Assembly (NCBI RefSeq): GCF_014654895.1
Contig: NZ_BNBE01000001.1
Location: 2,294,001-2,358,000 of the forward strand
From: Streptomyces filamentosus
Lineage (GTDB): Bacteria > Actinomycetota > Actinomycetes > Streptomycetales > Streptomycetaceae
Direction: 5' to 3'
DNA: 64,000 nucleotides
Each line of letters opens with the position of its first letter. The stretch's first letter is position 1. The position numbers and the translations under genes were made by a program. The notes below the pieces were generated by a model. That model saw only the letters and a list, made by a program, of their open reading frames with translations, did no database searches and had not been told where the DNA came from. Below are positions 15,479-25,157 of the stretch, one piece after another.

Positions 15479-15643
15479 ATGAGGCACTGGGGGCTGGGCG
15501 TCTTCACCGTCGGCATGATCGCGGTCCTGGCGGGGAGCAAGGGGCGGCGGGGGTGGGACGTCTGGTCCCGGCGGCAGCGCGTCGTCTGCTCGGCCGGCTT
15601 CGTGCTGGTGCTCGCCGGGCTCGCCCTCATGGGGCCCGCTTAG
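15479..15643 (+). CDS. small two-helix membrane protein
   Basis: Fifty-four residues: a first hydrophobic helix (GLGVFTVGMIAVLAG), a basic loop (SKGRRGWDVWSRRQR) and a second helix (VVCSAGFVLVLAGLALMG). This pattern is common among conserved small Streptomyces proteins of unknown function. Third codon positions are GC-rich. No clear ribosome site precedes the ATG, so an earlier in-frame start at 15443 is possible. It is divergent from the methyltransferase. Confidence 0.55.
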   Translation: MRHWGLGVFTVGMIAVLAGSKGRRGWDVWSRRQRVVCSAGFVLVLAGLALMGPA

Positions 15644-15752
15644 GGCCCGTCCCGGGCCCCGCCGGGGGTGCGGCGGCGAGGCGGCCGCCCGTGCGCCGGG
15701 AGGCGGGCCGTGCCCCTCCGGCCCGGTGACGGAGCCGCGCGCGGCCGGGGCC

Positions 15753-15858
15753 GCGAAGCCCCCTCCCAGGGCCGGGGGAAGGCCGTCCGAACGGCCTCGG
15801 AAACCCACCCCGGCGGACCGCCGGAAGGCCCCTTCCCGGCCCTGGGAGGGGGCTTCGC
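15753..15858. repeat. 106-bp element with 24-bp perfect terminal inverted repeats
   Basis: The arms 15753-15776 and 15835-15858 are exact reverse complements over 24 bases (start GCGAAGCCCC). The 58-base centre carries two more small palindromes, GGCCGT/ACGGCC (15781-15796) and CGGCGG/CCGCCG around 15811-15823. It fills most of the 374-base gap between the small membrane protein and the next methyltransferase; the remaining 160 bases hold only that gene's promoter. It could be a REP-like or MITE-like element or an extended terminator. Confidence 0.6.
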
Positions 15859-16017
15859 CGCTTTCTCGGGTCCGGCGCGGGGAGGCGGGTGGCGGGGCCG
15901 TCACGGGGCCGCCCCAGGGGACCCCAGGGGCTTTCACTCGACCCTCAACACCCGCTCTGACCTGGGTATTTGAGGGAATCGGGCCTAGTCTGGAGGTCAC
16001 GTCGAGGGGAGAACCGC

Positions 16018-16761
16018 ATGGTGGGGACGGATCGCGGCATCCGTACGGTCGAGGACGTCATGGCCCTGTTGGACGGGCTGTTCGCGCCCGGCGCCGACCG
16101 GTGGACGGAGGGCGGCGCCGAGTGGTGGGACGGGTTCTACGCGGACCGCGGGCGGCCGGTGCCGTTCTTCGTCCCGAAGCCGGACGAGAACCTGGTCTCG
16201 TACGCGGAGAGGGGACTGCTCCCGGACGGCGGGCGCGCCCTCGACCTGGGCTGCGGGCCCGGCCGGAACACGCTGCACCTCGCCTCGCTCGGGTACCGCG
16301 CGGACGGCGTCGACCTGTCCGCGAACGCGATCCGCTGGGCCGGGGAGCGCGCGGAGGAGAGCGGCACGGAAGGCGTCCGCTTCACGTGCGGCGACGCCTT
16401 CGCCGCCGGGACCGTCGAGGGGCCGTACGACCTCGTCTACGACTCCGGTTGCCTGCACCACCTGCCCCCGCACCGCCGCGTCGGCTACCTGGCCCTGCTC
16501 GACCGGGTCCTCGCGCCCGGCGGCGTCTTCGCCCTGACCGCCTTCGCGGCGGGCGAGGGCGGCATGGGCTCGGAACGGCCCGACGCCGACTTCTACCGCG
16601 CGGGCGCCCTGGACGGCGGCCTCGCCTACACCGACGACGACCTCCGGACCCTCTTCGCGGACCTGGAGCCGCTGGAGGTCCGCCGGATGCGCGACGAGCC
16701 GGAGGACTCGCCGCACTTCGGCAGGGGCTTCCTGTGGACGGCGCTCTTCCGCCGCCCGTAG
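16018..16761 (+). CDS. class I SAM-dependent methyltransferase
   Basis: A 247-aa methyltransferase of the tellurite-resistance/Methyltransf_25 type. Motif I is ALDLGCGPGRNTLHLASLG, motif II YRADGVDLSANAI, then GPYDLVYDSGCLHHLPPHRR and RVLAPGGVFALT. The asparagine-threonine after GCGPGR is typical of TehB-like proteins. The start ATG is preceded by GAGGGGAG. The acceptor is unknown. The gene is single and followed at once by a 36-base perfect palindrome. Confidence 0.87.
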   Translation: MVGTDRGIRTVEDVMALLDGLFAPGADRWTEGGAEWWDGFYADRGRPVPFFVPKPDENLVSYAERGLLPDGGRALDLGCGPGRNTLHLASLGYRADGVDLSANAIRWAGERAEESGTEGVRFTCGDAFAAGTVEGPYDLVYDSGCLHHLPPHRRVGYLALLDRVLAPGGVFALTAFAAGEGGMGSERPDADFYRAGALDGGLAYTDDDLRTLFADLEPLEVRRMRDEPEDSPHFGRGFLWTALFRRP

Positions 16762-16777
16762 GGGGCCGGAGCGAAAA

Positions 16778-16813
16778 GGGAGGGGCCCGGGGGTGCACCC
16801 CCGGGCCCCTCCC
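16778..16813 (+). terminator. 36-bp perfect palindrome after the methyltransferase
   Basis: The bases 16778-16813 read the same on both strands (18-base arms meeting at TGCA), 16 bases after the methyltransferase stop. The strength and position fit a terminator. Confidence 0.75.
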
Positions 16814-16839
16814 CCGTCCGCCGGGAGGCCCGCCCGGAA

Positions 16840-17163
16840 CAGGGCCCTTGGAGCCGTTCCAGCCGCCGGCGCCGACCAGCACACGGGCGCCGTACGGACC
16901 CGCCCCGGTGGACGCGTACCGCCACAGCTTCCGGCCGTGTCCCGGGCCGGCAGGTCCGCCCTGCCGTCGCCGGACAGGTCACCCACGCCGGCGAGGGCCG
17001 AGCAGCCGCCCCGGCCGCCGCCGAGCCGCGCGTACGCGTCGGCGCAGCGGTCGCCGTTCAGGCCGCCCACCGGGACGAGGAGGGCCGTCGCGGGGAACCT
17101 CGTCCAGGCGGCACGGGCCTCGCCGTGCGCCGGGGCGGCACCCCGCACGGCCCGCACCGCGTA
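16840..17163 (-). pseudogene. relic of an FG-GAP/VCBS-repeat protein
   Basis: On the minus strand the translated pieces GLNGDRCADAYARLG and GVGDLSGDGRADLPARDTAG match the repeated (N/T)GDxxxDxxxR calcium-loop pattern of FG-GAP proteins. In the next frame LWRYASTGAGPYGARVLVG continues the same repeat. The break lies near 16940-16946, where GGAAGCTGTGG looks like GGAAAGCTGTGG minus one A. No start codon or signal peptide is left. This is a decayed C-terminal fragment of a secreted beta-propeller protein. No intact gene lies between 16814 and 17205. Confidence 0.6.
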
Positions 17164-17205
17164 AACGCCTGGGCCCGTCCCCCTCCCCGCCCCTACCCTG
17201 CCCCC

Positions 17206-17535
17206 ATGGGCATCCACCGCAGTTCCTACGTCTGCCTGCCGTGCCGGGGCTCGTACAAGCGGGACCACCGTCCGGGCACGCACCGGTGTCCGCGCTGCGG
17301 CGCGGCGATGACCGGCGTCGGGGCCGCTTTCCAGCCACCGAGGCGGAACGACACCGAGGGGTGGCGGGTGCTGTCCGTGCTGCTCCACGCGGGCCTCCGC
17401 TTCCACAAGCAGGGCTGCTCCGGCGGCGGCTCCGGCTACCGGCCCCGCACCCTCGCCGAGGTGAAGGCCCGCATGGCCCTCGCCCGCCGCACCGGCGAGC
17501 CCTTCGCCGAGGCCCTCGTCCGGCCGGTGGTCTGA
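17206..17535 (+). CDS. zinc-ribbon hypothetical protein
   Basis: A 109-aa protein with an N-terminal zinc ribbon (Cys10, Cys13, Cys28, Cys31: VCLPC and RCPRC). A conserved body follows: WRVLSVLLHAGLRFHKQGCSGG, then GYRPRTLAEVKARMALARRTGEPFAEALVR. Close relatives are common in Streptomyces and have been mislabelled as deoxyxylulose-phosphate synthase; nothing in the sequence supports that. A nucleic-acid or protein-binding role is possible. The longer open frame upstream is not conserved. Confidence 0.8.
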   Translation: MGIHRSSYVCLPCRGSYKRDHRPGTHRCPRCGAAMTGVGAAFQPPRRNDTEGWRVLSVLLHAGLRFHKQGCSGGGSGYRPRTLAEVKARMALARRTGEPFAEALVRPVV

Positions 17536-17551
17536 GACGTACGGAAAAAGC

Positions 17552-17591
17552 CCGAGGGCGGCACCCCCTTCGCAGGGAGTGCCGCCCTCGG
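17552..17591. terminator. bidirectional hairpin between zinc-ribbon gene and groEL
   Basis: CCGAGGGCGGCAC (17552-17564) pairs with GTGCCGCCCTCGG (17579-17591). It is flanked by the two convergent stops. Confidence 0.8.
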
Positions 17592-17648
17592 TTCGCGTTC
17601 AGCTCGCGATCGGCTCGCGGGGAGCCGTGAACCGCTGATCCCGGGGGA

Positions 17649-19434
<1,786 letters not shown>

Positions 19435-19443
19435 CGCCAATGA

Positions 19444-19470
19444 TTAGCACTCGACCCATGCGAGTGCAAG
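19444..19470 (-). promoter_or_regulatory. CIRCE element (HrcA operator), distal
   Basis: TTAGCACTC, nine bases, GAGTGCAAG: second CIRCE copy, 36 bases start-to-start from the first. Twin sites suggest tight HrcA repression of groEL. Confidence 0.9.
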
Positions 19471-19598
19471 CGACTCTCAAGGATCAGACCCGTCCGCGAC
19501 GGGCGCCGGGACCGGTCCGCGGCGGACGCCCGGTGCGGACGCCCGGGGTCGCCGGCGGCGGACGCCCGGGCCCTGCGGCGACGGGCGCCCGGGAACGC

Positions 19599-19638
19599 GT
19601 CGAGGGGCCCACATCCCTGGGGATGTGGGCCCCTCGAC
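19599..19638 (-). terminator. 18-bp hairpin after cspA
   Basis: Arms 19599-19616 and 19621-19638 are perfectly complementary around CTGG, 33 bases past the cspA stop. It insulates the groEL promoter from cold-shock transcription. Confidence 0.85.
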
Positions 19639-19670
19639 GGTGTTGGCGTCGGTGGCCGATCGCGTCGCAC

Positions 19671-19874
19671 TCAGGCGGACAGCTTGACCATGTCAGCCTG
19701 GGGGCCCTTCTGGCCCTGCGAGATCTCGAACTCGACTCGCTGACCCTCTTCGAGGCTGCGGTACCCATCCATCTGGATCGCGCTGTAGTGGACGAAAACA
19801 TCCGCACCACCGTCGACCGCGATGAAGCCGTAGCCCTTCTCCGCGTTGAACCACTTGACGGTGCCCTGAGCCAT
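19671..19874 (-). CDS. cold-shock protein, CspA family
   Basis: A 67-aa single cold-shock domain that binds single-stranded RNA/DNA. RNP1 is KGYGFI (13-18) and RNP2 is VFVHYSAI (26-33). The C-terminal QGPKGPQA-type loop ([13 protein letters not shown]) is typical of Streptomyces SC-type proteins. The long region upstream without any gene may include a structured cold-shock leader. Confidence 0.96.
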   Translation of the reverse strand: MAQGTVKWFNAEKGYGFIAVDGGADVFVHYSAIQMDGYRSLEEGQRVEFEISQGQKGPQADMVKLSA

Positions 19875-20220
19875 GCCTAACTCCCCTATTGCTTACTGGC
19901 CCTTGAGCGGATCCGCACTTCACGGACCCGGGTCAGAACCTGCGCCGGAACGCGTCGACCGCCGCTGAATGTATCTGTCCAACTGCCCTCTGCAACAGGG
20001 CAATCGATCGAGAATTCTCGGCGGAACGGAAAGGGGAATCGGGAAGAAATCCTTGAATTGCGGGGCAAGTCGGGCCGGGCGAAAGCCGCATAAGGTGCAC
20101 AGCGCGTATGCTTTTCGGCCGCTTGTTGGCGCGTTCTTGCCAGGTCCTTGGCCGCTCTCATATGCGTCCGGCATGAGCGGCGGAGGGGGCTTCCCCAACT
20201 CTATCGCGCTCAACCATGCA
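19875..20220. other. non-coding region upstream of cspA
   Basis: These 346 bases between the cspA start and the terminator of the moaD-like gene have lower GC than the surroundings (for example AT-rich patches near 19970-20060) and hold no supported gene. They must contain the cspA promoter and probably a 5' leader. No riboswitch class is recognisable. Confidence 0.4.
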
Positions 20221-20260
20221 GAATTGCCCCCTCCGCTTCTTCTCGCGGAGGGGGCAATTC
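20221..20260 (-). terminator. 16-bp hairpin after the moaD-like gene
   Basis: GAATTGCCCCCTCCGC (20221-20236) pairs perfectly with GCGGAGGGGGCAATTC (20245-20260), 37 bases beyond the stop. The leading AATTC gives a less GC-rich base than usual here. Confidence 0.85.
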
Positions 20261-20297
20261 AGTACCGACCGGTAAGGCGCCGGGGCGCCCCGGGGCC

Positions 20298-20576
20298 TCA
20301 GCAGCCGCCGGCGACCGCCGGGATGATGGAGACGCCCGCGCCGTCCGGCGTCGCGGTCTCCAGGCCCTGCTCGAAGCGGACGTCGTCGTCGTTCACGTAG
20401 ACGTTCACGAAGCGGCGCAGCTTGCCCTCGTCGTCCAGGACGCGGGCGGCGATGCCGGTGTGGTTCTTCTCCAGGTCGGCGATGACCTCGGAGAGGGTCG
20501 CGCCCTCGGCCGGGACCTCGGCCTGGCCGCCGGTGTAGGTGCGGAGGATGGTGGGGATGCGGACGTTCACGGCCAT
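20298..20576 (-). CDS. MoaD/ThiS-family sulfur carrier (CysO-like)
   Basis: A 92-aa ubiquitin-like sulfur carrier. Features are NVRIPTILRTYTGG, the TLSEVIADLEKNHTGIAARVLDD helix, RRFVNVYVNDDDVRF and the C-terminal IIPAVAGGC. Active carriers end in Gly-Gly, which is thiocarboxylated; this one is encoded with a further Cys, so trimming or a built-in CysO-cysteine-like end must be considered. It follows thrC by 32 bases, as in other actinomycetes where thrC (or a cysM-like gene) is paired with a CysO-like carrier. It belongs to cysteine or thiamine/Moco sulfur transfer by inference. Confidence 0.88.
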   Translation of the reverse strand: MAVNVRIPTILRTYTGGQAEVPAEGATLSEVIADLEKNHTGIAARVLDDEGKLRRFVNVYVNDDDVRFEQGLETATPDGAGVSIIPAVAGGC

Positions 20577-20608
20577 GTCGGTGCTCTCCGTACGGGTGTC
20601 GGCGGGTG

Positions 20609-21919
20609 TCAGTGGGCCAGGCCCGCGTCGCGGAACGCGTCCAGGCTCGGGCGGATGGTGGCGGTCGCCTGCGAGCTGTCGGCCACGGCGTCCAGCGTCT
20701 TGAGGCCGTCACCGGTGTTGAGGACGACGGTCGTCAGCTCCGGGTCGATGAGACCGGCCTCGACGAGCTTGCGCGCCACGCCGACGGTCACGCCGCCCGC
20801 CGTCTCGGCGAAGATGCCCTCGGTCCGGGCCAGCAGCTTGATCGCGTCCACGACCTGCTCGTCGTTCACGTCCTCCACGGCGCCGCCGGTGCGGCGGGCG
20901 ATGTCGAGGACGTACGGGCCGTCCGCCGGGTTGCCGATCGCCAGGGACTTGGCGATGGTGTTCGGCTTCTGCGGGCGGACCACGTCGTGGCCGGCCTTGA
21001 AGGCCGTGGAGACCGGGGAGCAGCCCTCGGCCTGCGCGCCGAAGATCTTGTACGGCTTGTCCTCGACGAGACCGAGCTTGACGAGCTCCTGGAAGCCCTT
21101 GTCGATCTTGGTGAGCTGGGAGCCGGAGGCGATCGGGATGACGATCTGGTCCGGGAGGACCCAGCCCAGCTGCTCGCAGATCTCGTACGCGAGCGTCTTG
21201 GAGCCCTCGCCGTAGTACGGGCGGAGGTTGACGTTCACGAAGCCCCAGCCCTCGCCGAGCGGGTCGCCGATGAGCTCCGAGCAGAAGCGGTTGACGTCGT
21301 CGTAGTTGCCCTCGATGGCGACGAGGTCACCGCCGTAGACACCGGCCATGACGACCTTGCCCTGCTCCAGGTCGTGCGGGATGAAGACGCAGGAGCGGAA
21401 GCCGGCGCGGGCGGCGGCGGCGCCCACGGCACCGGCCAGGTTGCCCGTGGAGGAGCAGGAGAGGGTGGTGAAGCCGAAGGCGCGGGCGGCCTCGATGGCC
21501 TGGGCGACGACCCGGTCCTTGAAGGAGTGGGTCGGGTTGCCCGAGTCGTCCTTGACGAAGAGCTTGCCGGCGGCCACGCCGATCTCGCGGGCCAGGTTGT
21601 CGGCCTTGACGAGCGGGGTCCAGCCGGGGTTCAGGTTCGGCTTCTCGGCGACGTCGGCCGGGACGGGCAGCAGGGGCGCGTACCGCCAGATGTTCGCGGG
21701 GCCGGCCTCGATCTGCTTGCGGAGCGCCTCGGGGTCGCCGAACGGCAGCTCGTAGGCGACTTCGAGGGGGCCGAAACAGAGCTCGCAGGCGAAGATCGGG
21801 CCGAGGGCGAAGACCTGGCCGCATTCGCGACAGGAAAGACCGCTCGCGGGACCGAGATCGACGGTGGGGGCGGTGGTGTCGGCAGCGGCGGTTGCGGGTG
21901 CGACGGTGTTTACAGCCAT
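20609..21919 (-). CDS. thrC: threonine synthase
   Basis: PLP enzyme converting O-phosphohomoserine to threonine, 436 aa, cytoplasmic. The N-terminus has a four-Cys zinc-ribbon-like patch (LSCRECGQVFALGPIFACELC), as in actinobacterial ThrC. The PLP lysine is in NPTHSFKDR, the Ser/Gly phosphate loop in SCSSTGNLAGA, and GFVNVNLRPYYGEGSKT is conserved. The start at 21919 (MAVNTVAPA) matches family starts; upstream in-frame ATGs would add an unconserved MGKMRRKGLAS. It is followed by a sulfur-carrier gene in the same transcript. Confidence 0.95.
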   Translation of the reverse strand: MAVNTVAPATAAADTTAPTVDLGPASGLSCRECGQVFALGPIFACELCFGPLEVAYELPFGDPEALRKQIEAGPANIWRYAPLLPVPADVAEKPNLNPGWTPLVKADNLAREIGVAAGKLFVKDDSGNPTHSFKDRVVAQAIEAARAFGFTTLSCSSTGNLAGAVGAAAARAGFRSCVFIPHDLEQGKVVMAGVYGGDLVAIEGNYDDVNRFCSELIGDPLGEGWGFVNVNLRPYYGEGSKTLAYEICEQLGWVLPDQIVIPIASGSQLTKIDKGFQELVKLGLVEDKPYKIFGAQAEGCSPVSTAFKAGHDVVRPQKPNTIAKSLAIGNPADGPYVLDIARRTGGAVEDVNDEQVVDAIKLLARTEGIFAETAGGVTVGVARKLVEAGLIDPELTTVVLNTGDGLKTLDAVADSSQATATIRPSLDAFRDAGLAH

Positions 21920-22201
21920 GGAGGCGAGGCCCTTTCTCCTCATCTTTCCCATGACGAATTTTTCGCCATGAGACGGATTTGGCACCTTCCCTAGCCGGTG
22001 GCCTCGCTGGAGTACGAGAACCGACTGGAGGGTTGCCGGGGCTTCAACGGGCCGTATCCCTCTGCCCCTCTGGATGAGCGGTATTCGATTGTGAGACGCG
22101 GTCGGCACCCCGACATGCACCGGGGATCCGCGTTGTTCAAGACTGTAACCGAAGGCTTCGAAGGTGGAGACGGTCGTCCGATCCGCGAGATGGAGATCAC
22201 G

Positions 22202-23143
22202 TTGCTGGAAGAAGTGGAGCGCTGGCTGACCCGGCGGTCCTGGTCCGTGTCCGACCGGCCCCTGGAACGGGTGCTCGCCGCCAAGCGGGGGACGACGGTC
22301 AGCGTGGTGCTGCCCGCGCTGAACGAGGAGGCCACCGTCGGCGACATCGTCGGCGTGATCCGGCGCGAGCTGATGACCGGGACCGTGCCGCTGGTGGACG
22401 AGCTGGTGGTCGTCGACTCGGGCTCGACCGACCGCACCGCCGAGGTCGCCGCGGCGGCCGGCGCGCGCGTGGTCGCGCGCGACGACATCCTCCCCCGCAT
22501 CCCGGCCGTCCCCGGCAAGGGCGAGGTCCTGTGGCGGTCACTCATGGTGACGAGCGGGGACGTGGTCTGCTTCGTCGACGCGGACCTGCGCGACTTCTCC
22601 GCGGACTTCGTGACGGGGATCGTGGGCCCGCTGCTCACCGACCCGGACGTCGAGTTCGTCAAGGCGATGTACGACCGCCCCTTCGGAGACACCCCAGGTC
22701 AGGGCGGTCGCGTGACCGAACTGGTGGCGCGTCCGCTGCTCAACCTGCACTGGCCGCGGCTCGCCGGATTCGTCCAGCCGCTGGGCGGCGAGTACGCGGC
22801 CCGCCGCTCCCTGCTCGAACGGCTCCCCTTCCCGGTCGGTTACGGAGTGGAGCTGGGCCTCCTCGTCGACGCGCTGCACACGGTCGGCCTGGACGCCCTG
22901 GCACAGGTCGACGTGGGCGTCCGCAAGCACCGTCACCAGGACGGGCAGGCGCTGGGCCGGATGGCGGCGGCGATCTACCGCACGGCACAGCTGCGGCTCT
23001 CCCGGGGCCACCTCGTGCGCCCGTGGCTGACCCAGTTCGAGCGCGGCCCGGCGGGCTTCGAGCCGCGGACGTACCCGGTGGACACGGAGGAGCGCCCGCC
23101 GATCGCGGAGATCACGGAGTACGCGCGCAGGCACGTGGCGTGA
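22202..23143 (+). CDS. gpgS: glucosyl-3-phosphoglycerate synthase
   Basis: GT81 retaining glycosyltransferase that joins glucose from NDP-glucose to 3-phosphoglycerate, first step toward glucosylglycerate or methylglucose polysaccharide, 313 aa. Conserved parts: TVSVVLPALNEEATVGDIV, ELVVVDSGSTDRT, the metal-binding DAD in VCFVDADLRDF, and LAGFVQPLGGEYAARRSLLE. The start is assigned to TTG 22202 because GGAG lies six bases upstream and the protein then begins LLEEVERWLTRRSW, as relatives do. ATG 22190 and earlier starts are alternatives. It sits beside otsA; both use sugar nucleotides for compatible solutes. Confidence 0.88.
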   Translation: MLEEVERWLTRRSWSVSDRPLERVLAAKRGTTVSVVLPALNEEATVGDIVGVIRRELMTGTVPLVDELVVVDSGSTDRTAEVAAAAGARVVARDDILPRIPAVPGKGEVLWRSLMVTSGDVVCFVDADLRDFSADFVTGIVGPLLTDPDVEFVKAMYDRPFGDTPGQGGRVTELVARPLLNLHWPRLAGFVQPLGGEYAARRSLLERLPFPVGYGVELGLLVDALHTVGLDALAQVDVGVRKHRHQDGQALGRMAAAIYRTAQLRLSRGHLVRPWLTQFERGPAGFEPRTYPVDTEERPPIAEITEYARRHVA

Positions 23144-23249
23144 AGTCGCCAGGGCGTGTGACCAGCGCCGGAGCCGCCCGTCCGTGTCCGTCCGACCGCC
23201 GACCGTATACGTACGTTTGAGCGTTTACGGGACGGGCTAGGTTCGCCAC

Positions 23250-24704
23250 ATGGCTTCCGTACTCGTGGCATCGAACCGGGGACCCGTCTCGTACACGCTC
23301 GGTGACGACGGCACCCTCTCCTCCCGCAGGGGCGGCGGCGGGCTCGTCTCCGGGCTGAGCGCCGTGGACTCGCAGGACAGCCTGTGGGTGTGCGCCGCGC
23401 TCGGCGACGGCGACCGGGAGGCCGTCCGGCGCGGGGTCGCCGAACCCGGCGTGCGGATGCTCGACATCGATCCGGAGGTGTACTCCGACGCGTACAACGG
23501 CATCGCGAACTCGGTGCTGTGGTTCCTCCACCACCACCTCTACGACGTCCCCCGCGAGCCCGTCTTCGACGCGGACTTCCGCCGCCGCTGGGCCTCCTAC
23601 CGCGCCTACAACCGGGCCTTCGCCGAGACCCTGGCCGCCGAGGCCGCCGAGGGCGCGGCCGTGCTCGTGCAGGACTACCACCTGGCCCTCGTCCCCGGCA
23701 TGCTGCGCGAGCTGCGCCCCGACCTCAGGATCGGGCACTTCACGCACACCCCGTGGGCCTCCCCGGAGTACCTGCGGATGCTGCCGGACGACATCGCCGA
23801 GGAGCTGCTGTGGGGCATGCTCGGGGCGGACGAGCTCGGTTTCCACACCTGGGGATGGGCGTCGTCCTTCATCGGCTGCTTCCAGCAGCGCGAGGACGGC
23901 ACCGGGTACGCCCAGGGGCTGTGGCCCAGCGGCGACCCCTGGTACGGCGTGGAGTGGCGCCGCCACGACACCGGGAAGGGCCGCACCCGCGTCCAGGTGT
24001 ACGCGCTCGGCGTCGACGGCGACGACCTGCGGGCCCTCGCCCACCGGCCCGAGGTGGACGCGCGCCTGGCCCGGCTCCGGGAGGAGACCGGCGGGCGGAG
24101 GACCGTCGTCCGCGTCGACCGCACCGAGCTGTCCAAGAACATCCTCCGCGGCCTCCTGGCCTACCGGGAGCTGCTCGCCACCCACCCCGAGTGGCACGAC
24201 CGGGTCGTCCACCTGGCCTCCGCCTACCCGTCCCGGCAGGACCTGGAGTCGTACCGGGCGTACACGGCCTCCGTGGTCGCCCTCGCCGAGGAGATCAACG
24301 CCGAGTTCGGCACGGCGGACTGGCAGCCCGTCCTGGTCTCCGTGGAGGACGACTTCACCCGCTCCCTCGCCGCCTACCGCCTCGCCGACGTGGCCCTGGT
24401 GAACCCGGTGCGGGACGGCATGAACCTGGTGGCGAAGGAGATACCCGTGGTCTCCGACGAGGGCTGCGCCCTGGTCCTGTCGACCGGCGCGGGCGCCCAC
24501 GCGGAGCTGGGGGCCGACGCGCTCACCGTGAGCCCCTACGACGTCTCGGCCACCGCCGAGGCCCTCCACCGGGCCCTGACCATGCCCCCCGAGGAGCGGG
24601 CCGCCCGCACCGCGCGCCTCGCCGCGGCGGCCACCGCCCTCCCGCCCCAGCGCTGGTTCCTCGACCAGCTCGAAGCCCTCAGGAGCCCGTCGGACCGGCC
24701 TTAG
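23250..24704 (+). CDS. otsA: trehalose-6-phosphate synthase (GT20)
   Basis: Makes trehalose-6-phosphate from NDP-glucose and glucose-6-phosphate, 484 aa. Family motifs: VASNRGPVSYT, GGGGLVSGL, NSVLWFLHHHL, VQDYHLALVPGMLR, HFTHTPW and NPVRDGMNLVAKE. The donor-phosphate Arg/Lys motif, normally RLDYSKG, is RVDRTELSKN with three extra residues, a form I associate with Streptomyces GT20 proteins including pseudo-glycosyltransferases. The phosphatase otsB lies 4 kb away on the other strand. Its stop overlaps the HxlR stop on the opposite strand (TTAG shared), so no terminator separates them. Confidence 0.88.
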   Translation: MASVLVASNRGPVSYTLGDDGTLSSRRGGGGLVSGLSAVDSQDSLWVCAALGDGDREAVRRGVAEPGVRMLDIDPEVYSDAYNGIANSVLWFLHHHLYDVPREPVFDADFRRRWASYRAYNRAFAETLAAEAAEGAAVLVQDYHLALVPGMLRELRPDLRIGHFTHTPWASPEYLRMLPDDIAEELLWGMLGADELGFHTWGWASSFIGCFQQREDGTGYAQGLWPSGDPWYGVEWRRHDTGKGRTRVQVYALGVDGDDLRALAHRPEVDARLARLREETGGRRTVVRVDRTELSKNILRGLLAYRELLATHPEWHDRVVHLASAYPSRQDLESYRAYTASVVALAEEINAEFGTADWQPVLVSVEDDFTRSLAAYRLADVALVNPVRDGMNLVAKEIPVVSDEGCALVLSTGAGAHAELGADALTVSPYDVSATAEALHRALTMPPEERAARTARLAAAATALPPQRWFLDQLEALRSPSDRP

Positions 24705-25060
24705 GGCGCGCCTTCCGGACCACGCCGCTCCTGGACCTCGCGGCCCCACGCCGCCAGCGGCTCCAGGGCGTCGTTGAGGCGGACGCCGGCCTTGGTGAGG
24801 CCGTACTCGACGCGCGGCGGGACCTCGTCGTACGAGACGCGGCGGACGATCCCGTCCGCCTCCATCTCGCGCAGGTGCGAGGCGAGGACCTTCTCCGTGA
24901 TGCCCGGCACCATCCGGCGCAGCTCCCCGAAGCGGCGCTCCGGTCCCTCGTGGAGCGCCCACAGGATGAGCACCTTCCACTTGCCGCCGATCACCTCCAT
25001 CGCGGTGTCGATGCCGCAGAGGTGCCCGTCGCCGTCCCCCGGCCGATTCAGCGTCGCCAT
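24701..25060 (-). CDS. HxlR-family transcriptional regulator
   Basis: A 119-aa winged-helix regulator. Typical features: the N-terminal Cys in HLCGIDTAMEVIGGKWKVLILWAL, then RRFGELRRMVPGITEKVLASHLREMEADGIVRRVSYDEVPPRVEYGLT. The single Cys16-region residue may sense aldehydes or electrophiles as in HypR/QorR types. The ATG at 25060 has AGGAGGG at good distance. It is divergent from an imine-reductase-like gene, with an inverted repeat between them, so it probably controls that gene and itself. Confidence 0.92.
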   Translation of the reverse strand: MATLNRPGDGDGHLCGIDTAMEVIGGKWKVLILWALHEGPERRFGELRRMVPGITEKVLASHLREMEADGIVRRVSYDEVPPRVEYGLTKAGVRLNDALEPLAAWGREVQERRGPEGAP

Positions 25061-25101
25061 CCCCACACCCTCCTGGCCTGCTCGCTCACCTCAGGGTAAC
25101 C

Positions 25102-25119
25102 ACCCACTCGGAAGTGGGT
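25102..25119. promoter_or_regulatory. HxlR-type operator in the divergent promoter region
   Basis: ACCCACT, four bases, AGTGGGT is a perfect 7-bp inverted repeat inside the longer near-palindrome GTAACC...GGGTAC. It lies midway between the HxlR gene (25060) and the reductase start (25158). Confidence 0.65.
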
Positions 25120-25157
25120 ACTTGAGCAGGTCAGAGCCCTGCCACAGCCTTGGGGAC

